From Polytrichum commune (Eukaryota > Streptophyta > Polytrichopsida > Polytrichales > Polytrichaceae), in contig OX485804.1 in NCBI GenBank assembly GCA_950295325.1, forward strand, positions 20,522,001 to 20,586,000: 64,000 nucleotides of DNA, given 5' to 3'. A program made the position numbers and the translations under genes. The notes below the pieces were generated by a model that worked only from the letters and a program-made list of their open reading frames with translations, did not search any database and had not been told where the DNA came from. Position 1 is the stretch's first letter, and each line of letters starts with the position of its first letter. Shown one piece after another: positions 12,116 to 23,254 of this stretch.

Positions 12116-12255
12116 TTATTTGTGGCACCATCCATCAACATCTCCAGCTACAATACTATGAAAAGTGGTGGACCAACATCTATTTCTCAACATAATCCCA
12201 ACATTTCATGACTAGAATTGGACGGAAAGTTTGATATGATTGGGGCATAAGCTAG
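12116..12255 (+). repeat. Diverged half-copy of the 18.8-kb palindromic element
   Basis: Shares TGGCACCATCC, then ATCTCC.G.T..AATA.TATGAAAAGTGGTGGACC, then TTTCTCAACATAATCCC, then GGACGGAAA and GATTGGGGCAT with the loop and right arm of 18806-19060. No matching left arm could be found upstream, so this is an old or truncated copy. Confidence 0.55.
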
Positions 12256-12289
12256 ACATGGCCCCTATAAACAAAGAGAACTTGAGCAA

Positions 12290-12500
12290 CGACAGAGAGA
12301 ATCGACCGCTAGTTACACATGAACCAGTTGAATTTGAGAAATAACCAGTTGAAGTTCGACGCTTTAGAAGGGAAAAAAAAAGAATACCCATCGTTTCAAA
12401 AGAATCTAGTGAAGAAACCAAAAAAATTAATGAAGGAAAAACGAAAAGGTCCAAACATGTAACCCATTGGACTTGGAAACACTAAGATCTCGACCAATTA
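12290..12500 (+). repeat. Dispersed 190-bp repeat with CCGGTT/AACCGGTT-like core (family D)
   Basis: Runs from GACCGCTAGTTACA.ATGAACC to GGACTTGGAAACACTA.GATC followed by AATTATGCC.AAAAATC. Other copies are at 19580-19760, 28562-28740, 28755-28975 (inverted), 31785-31965, 38305-38495 (inverted) and 54655-54840 (inverted). No TIR, tail or ORF, so the class is unknown. Confidence 0.55.
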
Positions 12501-12840
12501 TGCCAAAAATCAATCTCCTTGGACATTACATGGCCCAATCGTGTTCACATGACAACACTAACTTTTGTGGGCATTTACTCAACTTCCATGTGGCCATGAC
12601 CTCACGTACTGCTATGGGGTACACCTGGATTGCTTAACACTTTCTAAAGCCCAAAAATAAGTGACGATAAGATAACACACCATTTCAAGATTCTAACAAC
12701 TTCTTCTCAAAGCTCACCCAGACTTATTGATGCGGGCCACTAACGATCAACTCCTACTAACATGGGTCACTTTTAGCTCCAATTTGGTCGGTGAGAGTCA
12801 GTGCTGGTTGAAATCGTTCACTGGTGGCCCACACCAGTAA

Positions 12841-13388
12841 GGGCCAAGTTCCATATGCCGGTCCTGGTCCGTTTTTTAAATGGGTGAGAAACGGGTGACA
12901 TCATCCAAAAAATGGGTGATGTCACCCATTTTATGAAGGGGTACTTCCATGTGGGGTGCCGGTTTTTTTCGATTTCCTACTTTCTAACTAAATTTGGTGA
13001 GTGATAAGACATGACACTTTATGAAGGTCACCGGCAATGAAGGTCATCTAGATTCTAAAAACATCATAAAATACACGTTCCCTAGGAGTACTCCTCAAAA
13101 GAAGGGACTGGAAGAACAAAGTGGTTTTTAGTATCCAAGGGTGTACCCTAAGTGACCGGCCGATCCGGTCACCGGAGCTTTCTAACCGGCACATGTCCTT
13201 CTTGTGACCGTTAGGACCGCCGGTTCTTTGGCACCCGTTCTTGCACAACACAAAATGTGGGACACCCATCCATGGGGGGTACCGGTCCTTGGGTGAGAGG
13301 GATGGGCACATGGCACCACCCTCTTTTCACCGGCCCACCCATTTATTTTGAAAAAAACGGACCGGGACCGGCACATGGAACTTGGCCC
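12841..13388. mobile_element. Harbinger-like MITE, TIR GGGCCAAGTTCCAT, TAA target duplication
   Basis: Left end GGGCCAAGTTCCATATGCCG; the reverse complement of the right end differs at one of these 20 bases. Flanked by TAA at 12838-12840 and 13389-13391. The inverted similarity continues inward through CCGGTCC and GGTCCGTTTTTT to about 50 bases. The body is rich in GGGTG/CACCC and CCGGT and has no transposase. Length (548) and TSD fit a non-autonomous PIF/Harbinger element. Confidence 0.75.
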
Positions 13389-13391
13389 TAA

Positions 13392-14587
13392 TTAGTGTGG
13401 GTGGGCTACTAGTGATTTGGGCGAACCAACCCATGCACTCGTTTCTTGTTGGATGCCTAAACCCTTGCCTCCGAGGAACCAGTGTACGGGTTGGTTCGCC
13501 CCAGTCAGCTACTAGTCCACCTTCTAATTGCATGTAAAGTAAGTGGGCCTAAAACGTGTACTACTTTTTTATGAGTCCGTGACTTCCATGACGTTACTCA
13601 ACATTAGGGTGTTGCACCCTAGTGTTAGGGTTTGTGGGAATTCTAGAAGAATTATTCTTCATTTATGTTGGACCACCCTTGCAAAATGAGTGATACTTAG
13701 ATTGGGGATTGTTCACCTTGCAAGGGCACACTGGTAGTTGGGCCCGCACCTTGTGGTGAGCTGGTTTATGATTATGAATATACCATATATACCATATATA
13801 TATATATATATATAGCATGACCATGTGATATTGATGGTTGGGGCCCTATGTGGGTAGAGCATGTCGCCTCTATAATATTAACACATTGGCGCAGGAATTG
13901 AGTACAGAGAAACAATATTAGTACTAATGTTGATTGCCATTTTCTATTGCTATTGTCCGTCCCCCTCCCCATTCAGAAAGGGTGCATAGAGGGCAAGGTT
14001 AGTAATCTTCTAGGATATATCTTCTAGGATAAAGTCCTTAATGGACCAAGGGGCTAGAATTAATCCAAAATACAAAAGCTTCTACGAACCTCACCAAGAC
14101 TAAAGAACTTTTTTTCTTCTTACTTTTGGGTTTGGGTTTTGTGCGTTATTTTGTACATTATTGATGTCAAGAAAGAGATAAAAGTACACTCGCGTGTGAT
14201 ATAAGTGATCAAAATGTTAAAGTATAAAACTACATCTAAGGGCACTTCAATTGTGTGTTTTAACCTACATCTACAATAACATCACGATATTCAACTCAAA
14301 TGAAAAAAGTGCACTAGAGAGGTGATAGTTAAATTTAGATGAGCTGATTTTCAACAAAATTGACTAAAAATGAAAGTATATAGCTCAAATACATAATTTT
14401 GTCATGGAAATGTATGGGTAGGGCCTTTAAAATGCTTATGGGCCAACCTTTAAATGCCCTTGTGGATTTTATATATTTTTATTTTATTTTTTGGAGGATG
14501 TGAAATCTTCATTAAATCCTATGTAAGTTACTTTTTGTGGATGTCAAGACTCAAAAATTGTGACGTTGCAAGACAACAAGCTATGGC
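13392..14587. other. No gene recognised; AT microsatellite
   Basis: Contains an AT dinucleotide tract with TATACCA variants at about 13778-13815. The segment 13405-13515 holds an imperfect inverted pair around GGGCGAACCAACCC and GGGTTGGTTCGCCCC. No coding signal was seen. Confidence 0.5.
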
Positions 14588-14840
14588 TAGGGATTTGAGT
14601 GTCTACATAAACTCATCCATTAGGAAGGTGGAAATGCAATGAATTGTTTCATAAGTTTGGAAGTGGTTGCATTTATATTATTAGACTCCATAATTGGCAT
14701 CCAAGACCCCAATTACATCTAGTAAGGTCTAGTTAGAATGAACTAACCATATACTTCTTTGTGGGGGGGGGGGTGTTGCTTGTTTTTACCAGAGCCTCTT
14801 CATCCACAAAGGATGAGTTTCCATAGATGCTATGAATTCC
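14588..14840 (+). repeat. MITE-like repeat with GGGATTTG...GTCTACATAAACTCATCC ends (family E)
   Basis: The left end GGGATTTGAGTGTCTACATA and the right end (GGATGAGTTTCCATAG..CTATGAATTCC) are imperfect inverted repeats. The same termini occur at 27656-27904, 27910-28148 and 37401-37645. An 11-G run lies at 14763-14773. No coding region. Confidence 0.5.
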
Positions 14841-14844
14841 AAAC

Positions 14845-17190
14845 CATGAGATATCACCATTTACCAAATAGTTGCATCATAATGGAAATTCACGTTGTAT
14901 GATTTCAAAATATTGCATCCATGAGAGGCTCAAATACATGGCTTCAAAAACTTTTTTGAGAGTCAAACATACGACTAGTATAAGCTACGCATCAAATCCA
15001 AGTCAGGGTTGTAGCTCATGTGAATGTCTTAGTCATTACCAAATATAAGGATTATCTCCCTTCTTCGATTGTGTTGACTTTTGAGTCCAAATAATTCACA
15101 AAAATTGAAACAAATAATAAGATCTCTTCTAAACATGTCTTTTTCATGTTTGTACTATAATCCATATTATAGGTGTCCAAATTAATTGTTAACTAGATTA
15201 GGGTAGTTTTCTTTACACTAGTTATTGCTACTTGTCAATGTTAATGTTAGTGAGCAAAAACAAAGCGCCGACTTGGAGCCAACCACTATAATGTAGTAGT
15301 AGCTTGCATGCAAAGATGTTGTTTATTAGTTGTCATTGTCATTGTTGCCTTCATGAACCATCGTGACCTTTCACAAATCATCACAACCCTTCATGAACAG
15401 TCATAGACAATATGCAATTTTGATTTGAAGGATCGATATCTACTATTATTATTATTTATTATTTATTATTTCATTTATTATGAGACACGAGAAGGCACAA
15501 ATAATTGTGATGAATTTGAAATTTTTGGTCAACTTTAAATTTATGTATATTGTGATCACTTTGCCAAATTTGAAAAACAAAACAATAACCGACTATGTGC
15601 TTAAATTTGATTCATTTCAATTATTTTTTATTTTTTATTTTTAAAAGGATCATAAATCCCTTCTTGCAAATACTTAGTTATAGGACTCATTCCAACAATG
15701 TGAAGTATGTTTAGAATGAAATACAGCTAGATCATGAAATAGTGTAGCGCACCATAACGCTTTACAACACAAACCTATATCTCGTAACCACACCTGGTTT
15801 GCACAACATTGCATCATTTCTAGGGGATTACTTCCATAAATCAAACACTCTTTACAAGACATAAAACATATAAACATGAAACAAAAATGTAATATGTCTG
15901 ATGAGCTTACATGTGTCAACCATCATTGTATTTTATCTTTCTTGTATTTTATTGGCCTACCATTGGGACCACATATGGACATATTCAAAACATGAATCAT
16001 TGATTAGTTAAATTGCGACATACATTTTGATTCCAATAATGTAGATTGTACCACTTCTAAGCATCCACCTTTCAAATGATTGCATCATAGTACGTATCGT
16101 ATGTGTATTACATTGTTTGTGATATATCGTGATGGTTCATGAGGACAACATTTTCATGGTGTTTCACAAGGACAATGTTTCACGACGGGTTGAGCCAATT
16201 CATTATGGGCCACCAAGGTTCGAAAAGGTTGAGATGACTCGTAAACGGTGGGTAAAGGGTCACGATGCTTCATGATGACTATGACTTCAAGAGCTAGAAT
16301 AGCCTATAAACCAACTCCAAACATATTTTAGTAGTAATTTCTTATAAAAATATGACTAATAATACTTATAAGCAAGAAGAAGGAATTCTTAATTAAGAGG
16401 TTATGTAGTAAATGTTTGATAAGATTGATTTTGTTCTTATACATAAAATATTGTGGTAAAGTGAGTTGCACTTAAAAAAGGTAAACAAGTGGTTAAGATG
16501 TGGATCATCGAGAGCGGTAATTGCAATGCAATTATCTTCAATGAGAAATTGGGTTTAGTTTGCAGACCTAGTTCTAGTCTAGCTAGACAAACTAGTCAAA
16601 CACAAACTCGAGGGACGGTTACAAATTATGCATGATGTAACATTGTAGGTGCTCACTTATATTCACACCTTCCAACAACCCACATGTGTTTCCCTACCCA
16701 CTCTAAAACATTTCATTTAAAGTATATAACATTTATAATTTATTTGTGAGCAAGTTAATTCTCCCCCCGTGAATGAGTTGAATAGGTGAGTGCCTTGTTA
16801 CTATCATAACTCAACTCCATTCTCCTCACGTCAGTTATGTAGTCCATCAATTTGACAATTTGACTAAGTTATTGTAGATCCTAGGCATGCAAACTTCAAC
16901 TGGTGCCACATTTATCCAAACCAATGTTAGTGGGTCACTAATGTTGGGAACCCTAAAACAAAAACTCAATAAGGAAGTGGTCTTTGCATGGTCCAATCTC
17001 TAGTTGTAGTGAAGGGAATAGTCATGCTTGGTGTGCAACATCCAACTTTTTCTCGTGCCTATGAACATTTTACATGCCCTTGAGAAATTTTGAAACCACT
17101 AACAAGGGAACCAAATTTCTATGCAATAACCCTAATTTGATAGCCAAACCATGTATAAAAAACTAATGTTAAAACAACAATGATCACAAC
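14845..17190. other. No gene recognised; diverged intergenic sequence
   Basis: AT-rich with a TTA-type microsatellite at about 15440-15482. CATGA/TCATG-rich blocks at 15340-15420 and 16125-16290 are partly complementary to each other (CATGAACCATCGTGA versus CGTGATGGTTCATGA), suggesting an old foldback element. No open frame looks coding. Confidence 0.45.
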
Positions 17191-17810
17191 AACAACCGTG
17201 GCCAAGTTGTTTCAAATATTAATAACTACTCCACACGTAACGACGAACACAATCAGGAGAACCCTATGCATCCAGTTGAGAAACCGACACAACATGCACT
17301 TCCAATAATCATAACTAAACAAGGAAAAGTCCAATACTCAATCCGGTTTTTGCGGATGTTTCCATCGTAGATTTGCTAGCGCAACACGAGCTTTGTTTGT
17401 GTAAGTCTAATCGGTAGAAGTTGGAGAACATGAAACACAAACCAAATAACTGATTTCTTTCTTACCTTACCTCCAGATTTCGAGGCTCGTTAAGTGGACG
17501 AACGAGATCAGGTGCAATAAGACACACACGCATGCAACTCCTAAGGACCCTGATGAAGTTCATCGTCATTGTCCAAGAACCTAGATGCACCAATGTCACA
17601 CAAAAAGAAAAAAAGAAAAAAAGAAAAAGGTAATTGAAGTATACTTCTCAGGTCTCTCGTGTGTCAGGGTGTAAGTAAGAAGTACGATATACATGATGTG
17701 ATAAGATCAATTGTGTCTGATAAAGTCGCGATCGCTGCACAGAGACAGAGAGAGACAGAGAGAGAGAGTGAGTTAATTAATTAATTAATTAATCTCCAGA
17801 GAGGGAGTAT

Positions 17811-18110
17811 ACCTATCAATCGAATCCAGACACGAGTTTATGTAACTTCACTTCACTTCACTTCACTTGACGTCACGTTACTTCCCATCGTTGAATGTCT
17901 CAAATATATGATGGGGTTGCAAGGTATCTACACTGATCGAACTTGTCTGTTTGCCTGTACCTATCAATCAAATCCAGACACGAGTCTACGTAACTTCACT
18001 TCACTTCACTTCACTACCCATCGATCATTGAATGTCTCAAACATATATATGATGGGGTTGCCTTACGGTATATAACTTATCTACACTGATCGAACGTGTC
18101 TGTCTGTCTG
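17811..18110 (+). repeat. Tandem duplication of a ~150-bp unit
   Basis: Unit 1 is 17811-17958 and unit 2 is 17959-18110. Both begin ACCTATCAATC.AATCCAGAC, contain a CTTCA pentamer array, then TTGAATGTCTCAAA.ATAT and GATGGGGTTG, and end CTACACTGATCGAAC.TGTCTG. Unit 2 has an extra stretch including GGTATATAACTTAT that unit 1 lacks. An AG-rich tract and a TTAA array lie just upstream at 17740-17795. Confidence 0.8.
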
Positions 18111-18188
18111 ACCTCCGAGAACTCATTCAACGGTACTTCTTCCTTGCACTGAATCGACATCGCCCCCATTCGTGTGTGGAAGTCAGGT
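18068..18188 (+). promoter_or_regulatory. Promoter-like TATA box with possible untranslated first exon and splice donor
   Basis: GTATATAA at 18068-18075 is followed at a normal distance by CT-rich initiator-like sequence (about 18100-18125) and then an exon-like stretch ending GAAGTCAG/GTAAGCC, a consensus donor at 18187. No downstream coding exon was found before the palindrome at 18806, so it may drive a non-coding RNA or be the remains of a gene. Confidence 0.3.
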
Positions 18189-18805
18189 AAGCCACTTTCG
18201 CAGACTTTTTAAGCTGCAGTACAAAGTCTGCAGGCGTGTCTAGGAGTCTCAAACTCAGGTGATGAGTCTGTGTGTAGGTCCAATATATGTACTAGGTATG
18301 CGATTAATTAGTACTTGATTGATCAGTACTTAAGGTAGAAATACCATAACCTGTGAAAATAAGGTGATTCGTCGCATTGAATTCTAGGTCTGGTCTGATG
18401 ATCATGAGATAATTTTCTAAGATAGACGAGAAGGATTCATGAAGAATGCAAGTTGTTTCATGTTTTTTCTGCCCTATACAAAATTTGCTACAATTTTTCA
18501 AAGTGGAAAGTTGTCCAAATCCCGATCGATTCGTTCACTAGATTTTCCTTGCACCGGGCACGGTAATCCGCAGTTTCATGCGGAGCATCGCCTAAATCGG
18601 TTATCTCATTAGTACATTAACACTTGACTCCCATTGGCTACACTAAGTGTACAGGCATTGAAGTTGTCGCTGAGCCATGATCGGTTTTAGAGATGGCACT
18701 TCACAAGTATGACGGCGGTTTAGTGCACGGCTAGAGGGTGGTCAACGGGTGATGGTATTCCTACCTTAGTGAGCATGAGATCCAAGGTGACTTAGGCGTT
18801 GGCGC
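18189..18805. other. No gene recognised downstream of the promoter-like segment
   Basis: Less repetitive than its surroundings, with no copy elsewhere in the window that I noticed, and no convincing open frame on either strand. Could be the intron or body of a non-coding transcript, or simply unique intergenic DNA. Confidence 0.4.
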
Positions 18806-19060
18806 ATGCCCCGATCACACCAAAGTTTCCGTCCGGTTCCAGCCGCGAAATTGTTGGGGGATTATGTTGAGAAATAGATGCACTGGGTCCACCACTTTTC
18901 ACACTATTACAACCGGAGATGCCACTTCTGGCACCATCCGTTAGCATCTCCGGTTGTAATAGTGTGAAAAGTGGTGGACCCAAGGCATCTTTTTCTCAAC
19001 ATAATCCCCCAACAATTTCACAGCTAGAACCGGACGGAAACTTTGGTGTGATCGGGGCAT
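18806..19060. mobile_element. Near-perfect 255-bp palindrome (foldback MITE)
   Basis: Arms 18806-18922 and 18944-19060 (117 bases each) are reverse complements with about five mismatches, separated by a 21-base loop. The outer ends read ATGCCCCGATCACACCAAAG and its complement. The inner part carries GGGTCCACCACTTTTCACAC. The low divergence implies a recent origin or recent arm copying. A diverged half-copy is at 12116-12255. A transcript would fold into one long dsRNA stem, a typical substrate for plant Dicer-like enzymes. No ORF and no clean flanking duplication. Confidence 0.85.
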
Positions 19061-19139
19061 GAGGTGACTCGGATTGGTGTCTGCAACGTCATTCGAAATC
19101 CTCCTTGCATGTCTAAGGTAAGTGGGTGTGGTTCAGTTC

Positions 19140-19480
19140 GTTGTTCATGTTCTCCAACTAGAATCGCACAACAAAACGCGTTGCATTAGCATATCTACGA
19201 TGAAATTCTATCTAATGTTGAACTCCTCCTCCTTATCTAGTTACAGGTGTTATTGGAAGTGCACGTTCATTGAAATCTAAAATAAATACATAAATCTTTC
19301 CAATTATGTTCATTATTGAGTGTGAAGTACATAATACAATTCGAAGACATAGTCCAATCTCTTTTGAACATGAGTCTTCTTAAAAAAAAATTAAATAAAT
19401 AAATAATCCTCACGTAGCCACACACCAATCCAATATAAATGCCCAATTACATTAGAACTTAGATGACAAGTGTCGATTTA
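19140..19480 (+). repeat. Single copy of the 330-bp dispersed repeat
   Basis: Contains GTTCATGTTCTCCAACTAGA, TTATTGGAAGTGCACGTTC, TTATTGAGTGTGAAGTACAT and the TTTGAACATG.GTCTT block shared with 10145-10490, 39886-40215 and 48430-48735. An A-rich AAATAAATAAATAA stretch interrupts it near 19400. Unclassified. Confidence 0.55.
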
Positions 19481-19579
19481 TCTAGGTCCAAATACTAGGT
19501 AGCTTATTTAGTGTAAGTTATTAAGCATGAAGTTTGAGGTGTGCATTGGGCCGGATGATTGTTGAAGTTAATGAACGGG

Positions 19580-19760
19580 AAACCGGCTGCTACTGTAGTT
19601 ACAGATGAACCAGTTCAAGTTCAAGACTGCAAGAAGAATACGGATCATTTTAGAGGATTCATAGAACATACCTTGAATTTGATAAAGAAAAACCGAAAGA
19701 TGTCGACATGCAACTAGTTGTTGGACTTGGAGCCACAAGGATATCAACCGATTAGAGTAG
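19580..19760 (+). repeat. Family D dispersed repeat copy
   Basis: Has CTGTAGTTACAGATGAACC, GATCATTTTAGAGGATTCAT, AGAAAAACCGAAAGAT and TTGGACTTGGA in the family order. Slightly diverged at the 3' side. Confidence 0.5.
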
Positions 19761-20363
19761 ACATGACCCATTTCCAATACCCTCCCCAATCTTAATACAT
19801 AGAGTCCCCCTAAGTCACGAAGGTCCACACATGTAGTCATCACATTCGGCTGATGGAAGAAATAAATCAACAGGACATGGGTTTGGGTTCCTTGAAAAGG
19901 GCATAAACTTCGCTAAAGTTTTCGTCTCCTAGTTATCGGAAACCAGTCGACCCATGTTGTGAAATATGGGTTGGTAGAGGATCTTGCTTTTGAGAATTCG
20001 CAATAAAATCCAAAACTGGGAACGAAGTTATCATTCTTTAATTTTTTTTATGTTCGACATTGTGATATCAATCAATTTTCCAAACTTGTGAAAAATCACC
20101 CCAACATCAAACATGTACTGCACTTATACAAAATTGCTCAAATTAATGGAAATAGGTCTGTCTACACTCTATGCTCTTGGAAATCTCCCCAGGCACTGGT
20201 TGGAGTGAGGTGACTTCGATTTTCATGTCAGTTAAAACATTCTCACTCTTAGATGGCCGCTCACCAACTTCGACTGGAGAATGTCAAGTAAGTTATCTCA
20301 CTTGAGTGTGCCACAACCACACAATATTTCATGTGATGCGTCTCACAAGTCTCGTTCTCGAAC
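19761..20363. other. No gene recognised
   Basis: Short open frames only; no motifs, no terminal repeats. Ends at the target duplication of the Harbinger-like element that starts at 20367. Confidence 0.45.
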
Positions 20364-20366
20364 TAA

Positions 20367-21201
20367 GGGCCACTTCACACACGAGCCGAGAGCCGTGACC
20401 ATGAAAGTGTGAGAGCCCAAAAGAAAAGTGTCCAAAGCTCGGGGGGGGGGGGGCAGTGTGTTAAAAAGCTAAGGATATAGGTGCGAACGACCACTATTTT
20501 ATAAGGGGGTATTACTTTCAATTCTCTTCTTTTTCACATGCTATCATTATGTAAATATCTACTTTGGGTTAATAGAAAAATGGCTTGCATTACTTATAAT
20601 TCCAAATTACCTATTATTCCATACCCTATAGTACTTTAAAGATGTCCGGTGCCATTTTTGATACCCTGTATTACTCTTAAATCCATTTATAATTTTTTGC
20701 CCCCATGTTTTTAAAATACCCTATCATTTGTTCGCACGTATATTGCTACTCCAACCAATGACTACCCCCCTTGAGGTCCAAAGGCCGTCCCAACACACCT
20801 CCAAAACCATGTACTAGTGTGGTCATGGACCCTCGAGTGTAGTGTGAAGTCACATGTGACCAGGCCCTCAACCAAATGTTGTTTCGATGAATATCTATTC
20901 ACGCGGGCCCTCACACATGATAAAATAGAATGAACCAACGGTTGTGAGCATTCGGAGTGCCATGGCCTCCCGGTTTTGTGTTAGGCCTACCTCCAAAAGG
21001 TGGTTTTTGAAAATAGTCCAAGTGACCATGAAACATGTTTCATTTGATGCCATGTAGGAATCCATGTACACTTTACATCCATCTTGCATTCACATACTCC
21101 GTTGGTCCCGCAAGTGTAGTGTGAAGTGGACTTGGACCGGCCTTGCCTTTTCCACCAATGAGAGTGCTTGAAATGTCTCAGTCTCGTGTGTGAAGTGGCC
21201 C
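20367..21201 (+). mobile_element. Harbinger-like MITE family A, copy with nested insertion
   Basis: TIRs GGGCCACTTCACACACGAG at the left and its complement at the right; TAA on both sides (20364-20366, 21202-21204). The copy is 835 bp whereas intact relatives are 498-502 bp. The extra sequence lies at about 20441-20770 after a 13-G run (20441-20453) and interrupts the AAAGTGTCCAAAG block. No transposase. Confidence 0.85.
20470..20750. mobile_element. Possible small element nested in the family A MITE
   Basis: Bounded by TATAGGTGCGAACGA on the left and TTCGCACGTATA on the right, an imperfect inverted pair. Both ends are followed inward by GGGGTATTA/ACCCTAT-like text, which also recurs inside (ACCCTATAGTA, ACCCTGTATTA). 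Boundaries are approximate. Confidence 0.4.
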
Positions 21202-21319
21202 TAAGGAAATGAAATGATGCATAAGGTAGGTAGATGGTGCTTAAATTGTCACTCTCAGTGCTCAATGTATTTACTATGATTATTCAATGCTATACATATA
21301 TATGTGTGTGCGTGTGTTT

Positions 21320-21484
21320 CTTGTTAGTGATCGTAAAGGGGATTTGATTGCACCAAAGCATGCTTTGTTTGAATTCCATATGCAAAAATTACGAGGGTTC
21401 AAAGTTTCATTGGTAGATGATCCAAAATCATCATGGGAGCATGATGTTCATGTGGACATTCTCAAAACCATTTTGTATTTCTAG
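21320..21484 (+). pseudogene. Possible relict terminal exon (RAP-domain-like C-terminus)
   Basis: A strong pyrimidine/TG-rich tract and TTGTTAG acceptor (ending at 21328) precede a 51-codon frame ending in TAG at 21482-21484. The peptide includes KGDLIAPKHALFEFHMQKL followed by RGFKVSLVDD, SSWEHDV and a final ILKTILYF. The pattern of a conserved K, hydrophobic helix, G-F-x-V-S-L strand and late W resembles RAP domains of organellar RNA-binding proteins, but the match is weak. No upstream exon was found; a MITE sits just upstream. The sequence could be coincidental. Confidence 0.25.
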
Positions 21485-21838
21485 TGCATGACATAATATT
21501 ATTGAGTTGCTATTAGCCATTCCATTGTAATAATATTAGTACATTGCTTCACCTGAGCTTCTCAGCTTGAATCTCTTGATGCATTGTTGCTCTCCTGCAA
21601 GAATGAACAAAGTATAATTATGAGTAGAATTTGGTTTAATTTTGGCCCCGCCCAGAGTATAGACTCAACTGAATAATGTTATGGACTTCAAGGTATTGGT
21701 TTGAGCATGCTTTGTCTTAATGGTGACATCACGTGAATACCAAATTACTTATGAAATCTTCATTATTAGCATATAGCTCTTGCAATTGGAAAAAATTCAT
21801 AATCTATCACATTGGTGAACCTAAAAATTGTTTTTATT
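21485..21838. other. No gene recognised
   Basis: AT-rich sequence after the possible relict exon; if that exon is real, its 3' UTR would lie here (AATAATATT at about 21490 and 21528). Nothing else seen. Confidence 0.4.
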
Positions 21839-22067
21839 AAGGGGATTGTTAAATCGTCAACCACACATTGATTAAAACGACCACAATCAATATGTTTCGC
21901 CTAGGCTTTGTCTTGTCATCCAAGTTTATTAATTCTAACACGAAGTTGATGCCTTAGTCCTCTTCACGAGTGCGATGAAAAATCAAATTTTCGCAGGTCA
22001 TGTGAACATGCAATGCATCGTTGTGGTCGTTTTAACAAACTACATCATCGATTTAACAATTCCCTTT
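21839..22067. mobile_element. Small inverted-repeat element, ends GGGGATTGTTAAATCG
   Basis: Left arm 21839-21895 and right arm 22010-22067 are inverted: AAGGGGATTGTTAAATCG versus CGATTTAACAATTCCCTTTT, followed by AAAACGACCACAA versus TTGTGGTCGTTTT. Target duplication unclear (TTAA left, TTTT right). A related single end (AGGGAATTGTTAAACCGACC) is at 61313-61345. Confidence 0.6.
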
Positions 22068-22118
22068 TCTAAGTGCACAAGAGCCATATGTCATATAGCT
22101 TGCAATGTAGACCTGACT

Positions 22119-23250
22119 TTTCAAAACTTTTACAAAGTTTGAACTTCCTCTTTTCAAAGGTCAAATCCTTCAACAACTTCTTCATTGCAATACAAGGGTG
22201 GGTGGGTGGGAATTTTCACAAGACTCTTTCTATTTTCATTGCATCTTCCTACTTAGTAAAACAATAGCATTTTGCATAGTATAGTTGTTTGCAATCATGC
22301 CTATCTATGTGTTGTATAACCTGGATATTTTGTGTTGTAACTCACTTTGCTTTGCAAGACTATGTACCTTACTTAGGGTTTCCACTATAACATGGCATCC
22401 AACAACAAATGTTTAAGTTTGACTGTCCCATACCTTTGAGGTTTAATCATCTATCTTCTTTCTTCACTACAAAGTACGCATATCTACTCCACCACATGTA
22501 TGGAGTACTTACAAAGGAAATGTTCCTAGTAACATCAACCAATAGAAATGCTTAAAATATCATAATCACAATACATCCTCATATTGAGAGTGTGAAGGGC
22601 CTGCCTCACCTGTGCCCATGCAACCAACCAACAAACATTTGAGAATTACTACACGAGGTAAATAACAGCAGGACCCAGTTGTTATCCATGTCGCACACAT
22701 ATAAACAACATCAAATGCATTGCAGTATTTCAAATTATAACACTCATTGCAAAATGACATATGGGTGTTCAAACCTGATCCTTGGCCATGACTAGGTTAC
22801 TCCAAGTAGAATACCCCTCTTGATGATTCGTCCTAGTTTCGCTCACTTTCCACACGTATCTACTATTCTAGTGAGTATGCACAAAGTCACCTCACCTTAT
22901 GCTTGCATGAATGGTAAGAAAAGGAGGCTTCTTTTAGGGTTAGGGGTTTATATTAGAGTTCTTACCTATAGTTAGTTTTTCCAAACCTTGTTTTTTACCA
23001 TGGGTTACAGACGTGATTCACAACTGTAATCATGGTTACTTTGCACCTTTCATTTACATCCTCGTTACATATCTGGTATGGAAAGTATGACCGTTTTCCA
23101 TGTATGTATATGTAGGATCTCTTGAGCGTATTGTCATCTATTTGTAAAGAAAACAATTTCTAGTTGACTGATGTGAAAGTTTATAATCACAAAGTGTTTA
23201 ATATCATGGCCTTGATCTAGAACTAGAGAGAGAGAGAGAGATCATGTTTT
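22119..23250 (+). repeat. 1.1-kb dispersed repeat, copy 1
   Basis: Parallels 47108-48190 in the same orientation over its whole length at roughly 75-80% identity. Landmarks are CAAAGTTTGAACTT, ACAAGGGTGGGTGG, CACAAGACTCTTT, GAAGGGYCTGCCTCAC, ACACGAGGTAAATAACAGCA and GTTGTTATCCATGTCGCACA. It ends near a GAGAGAGA tract. No coding region. Could be a long LTR, a Helitron-like body or a segmental duplication. Confidence 0.7.
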
Positions 23251-23254
23251 GTAT

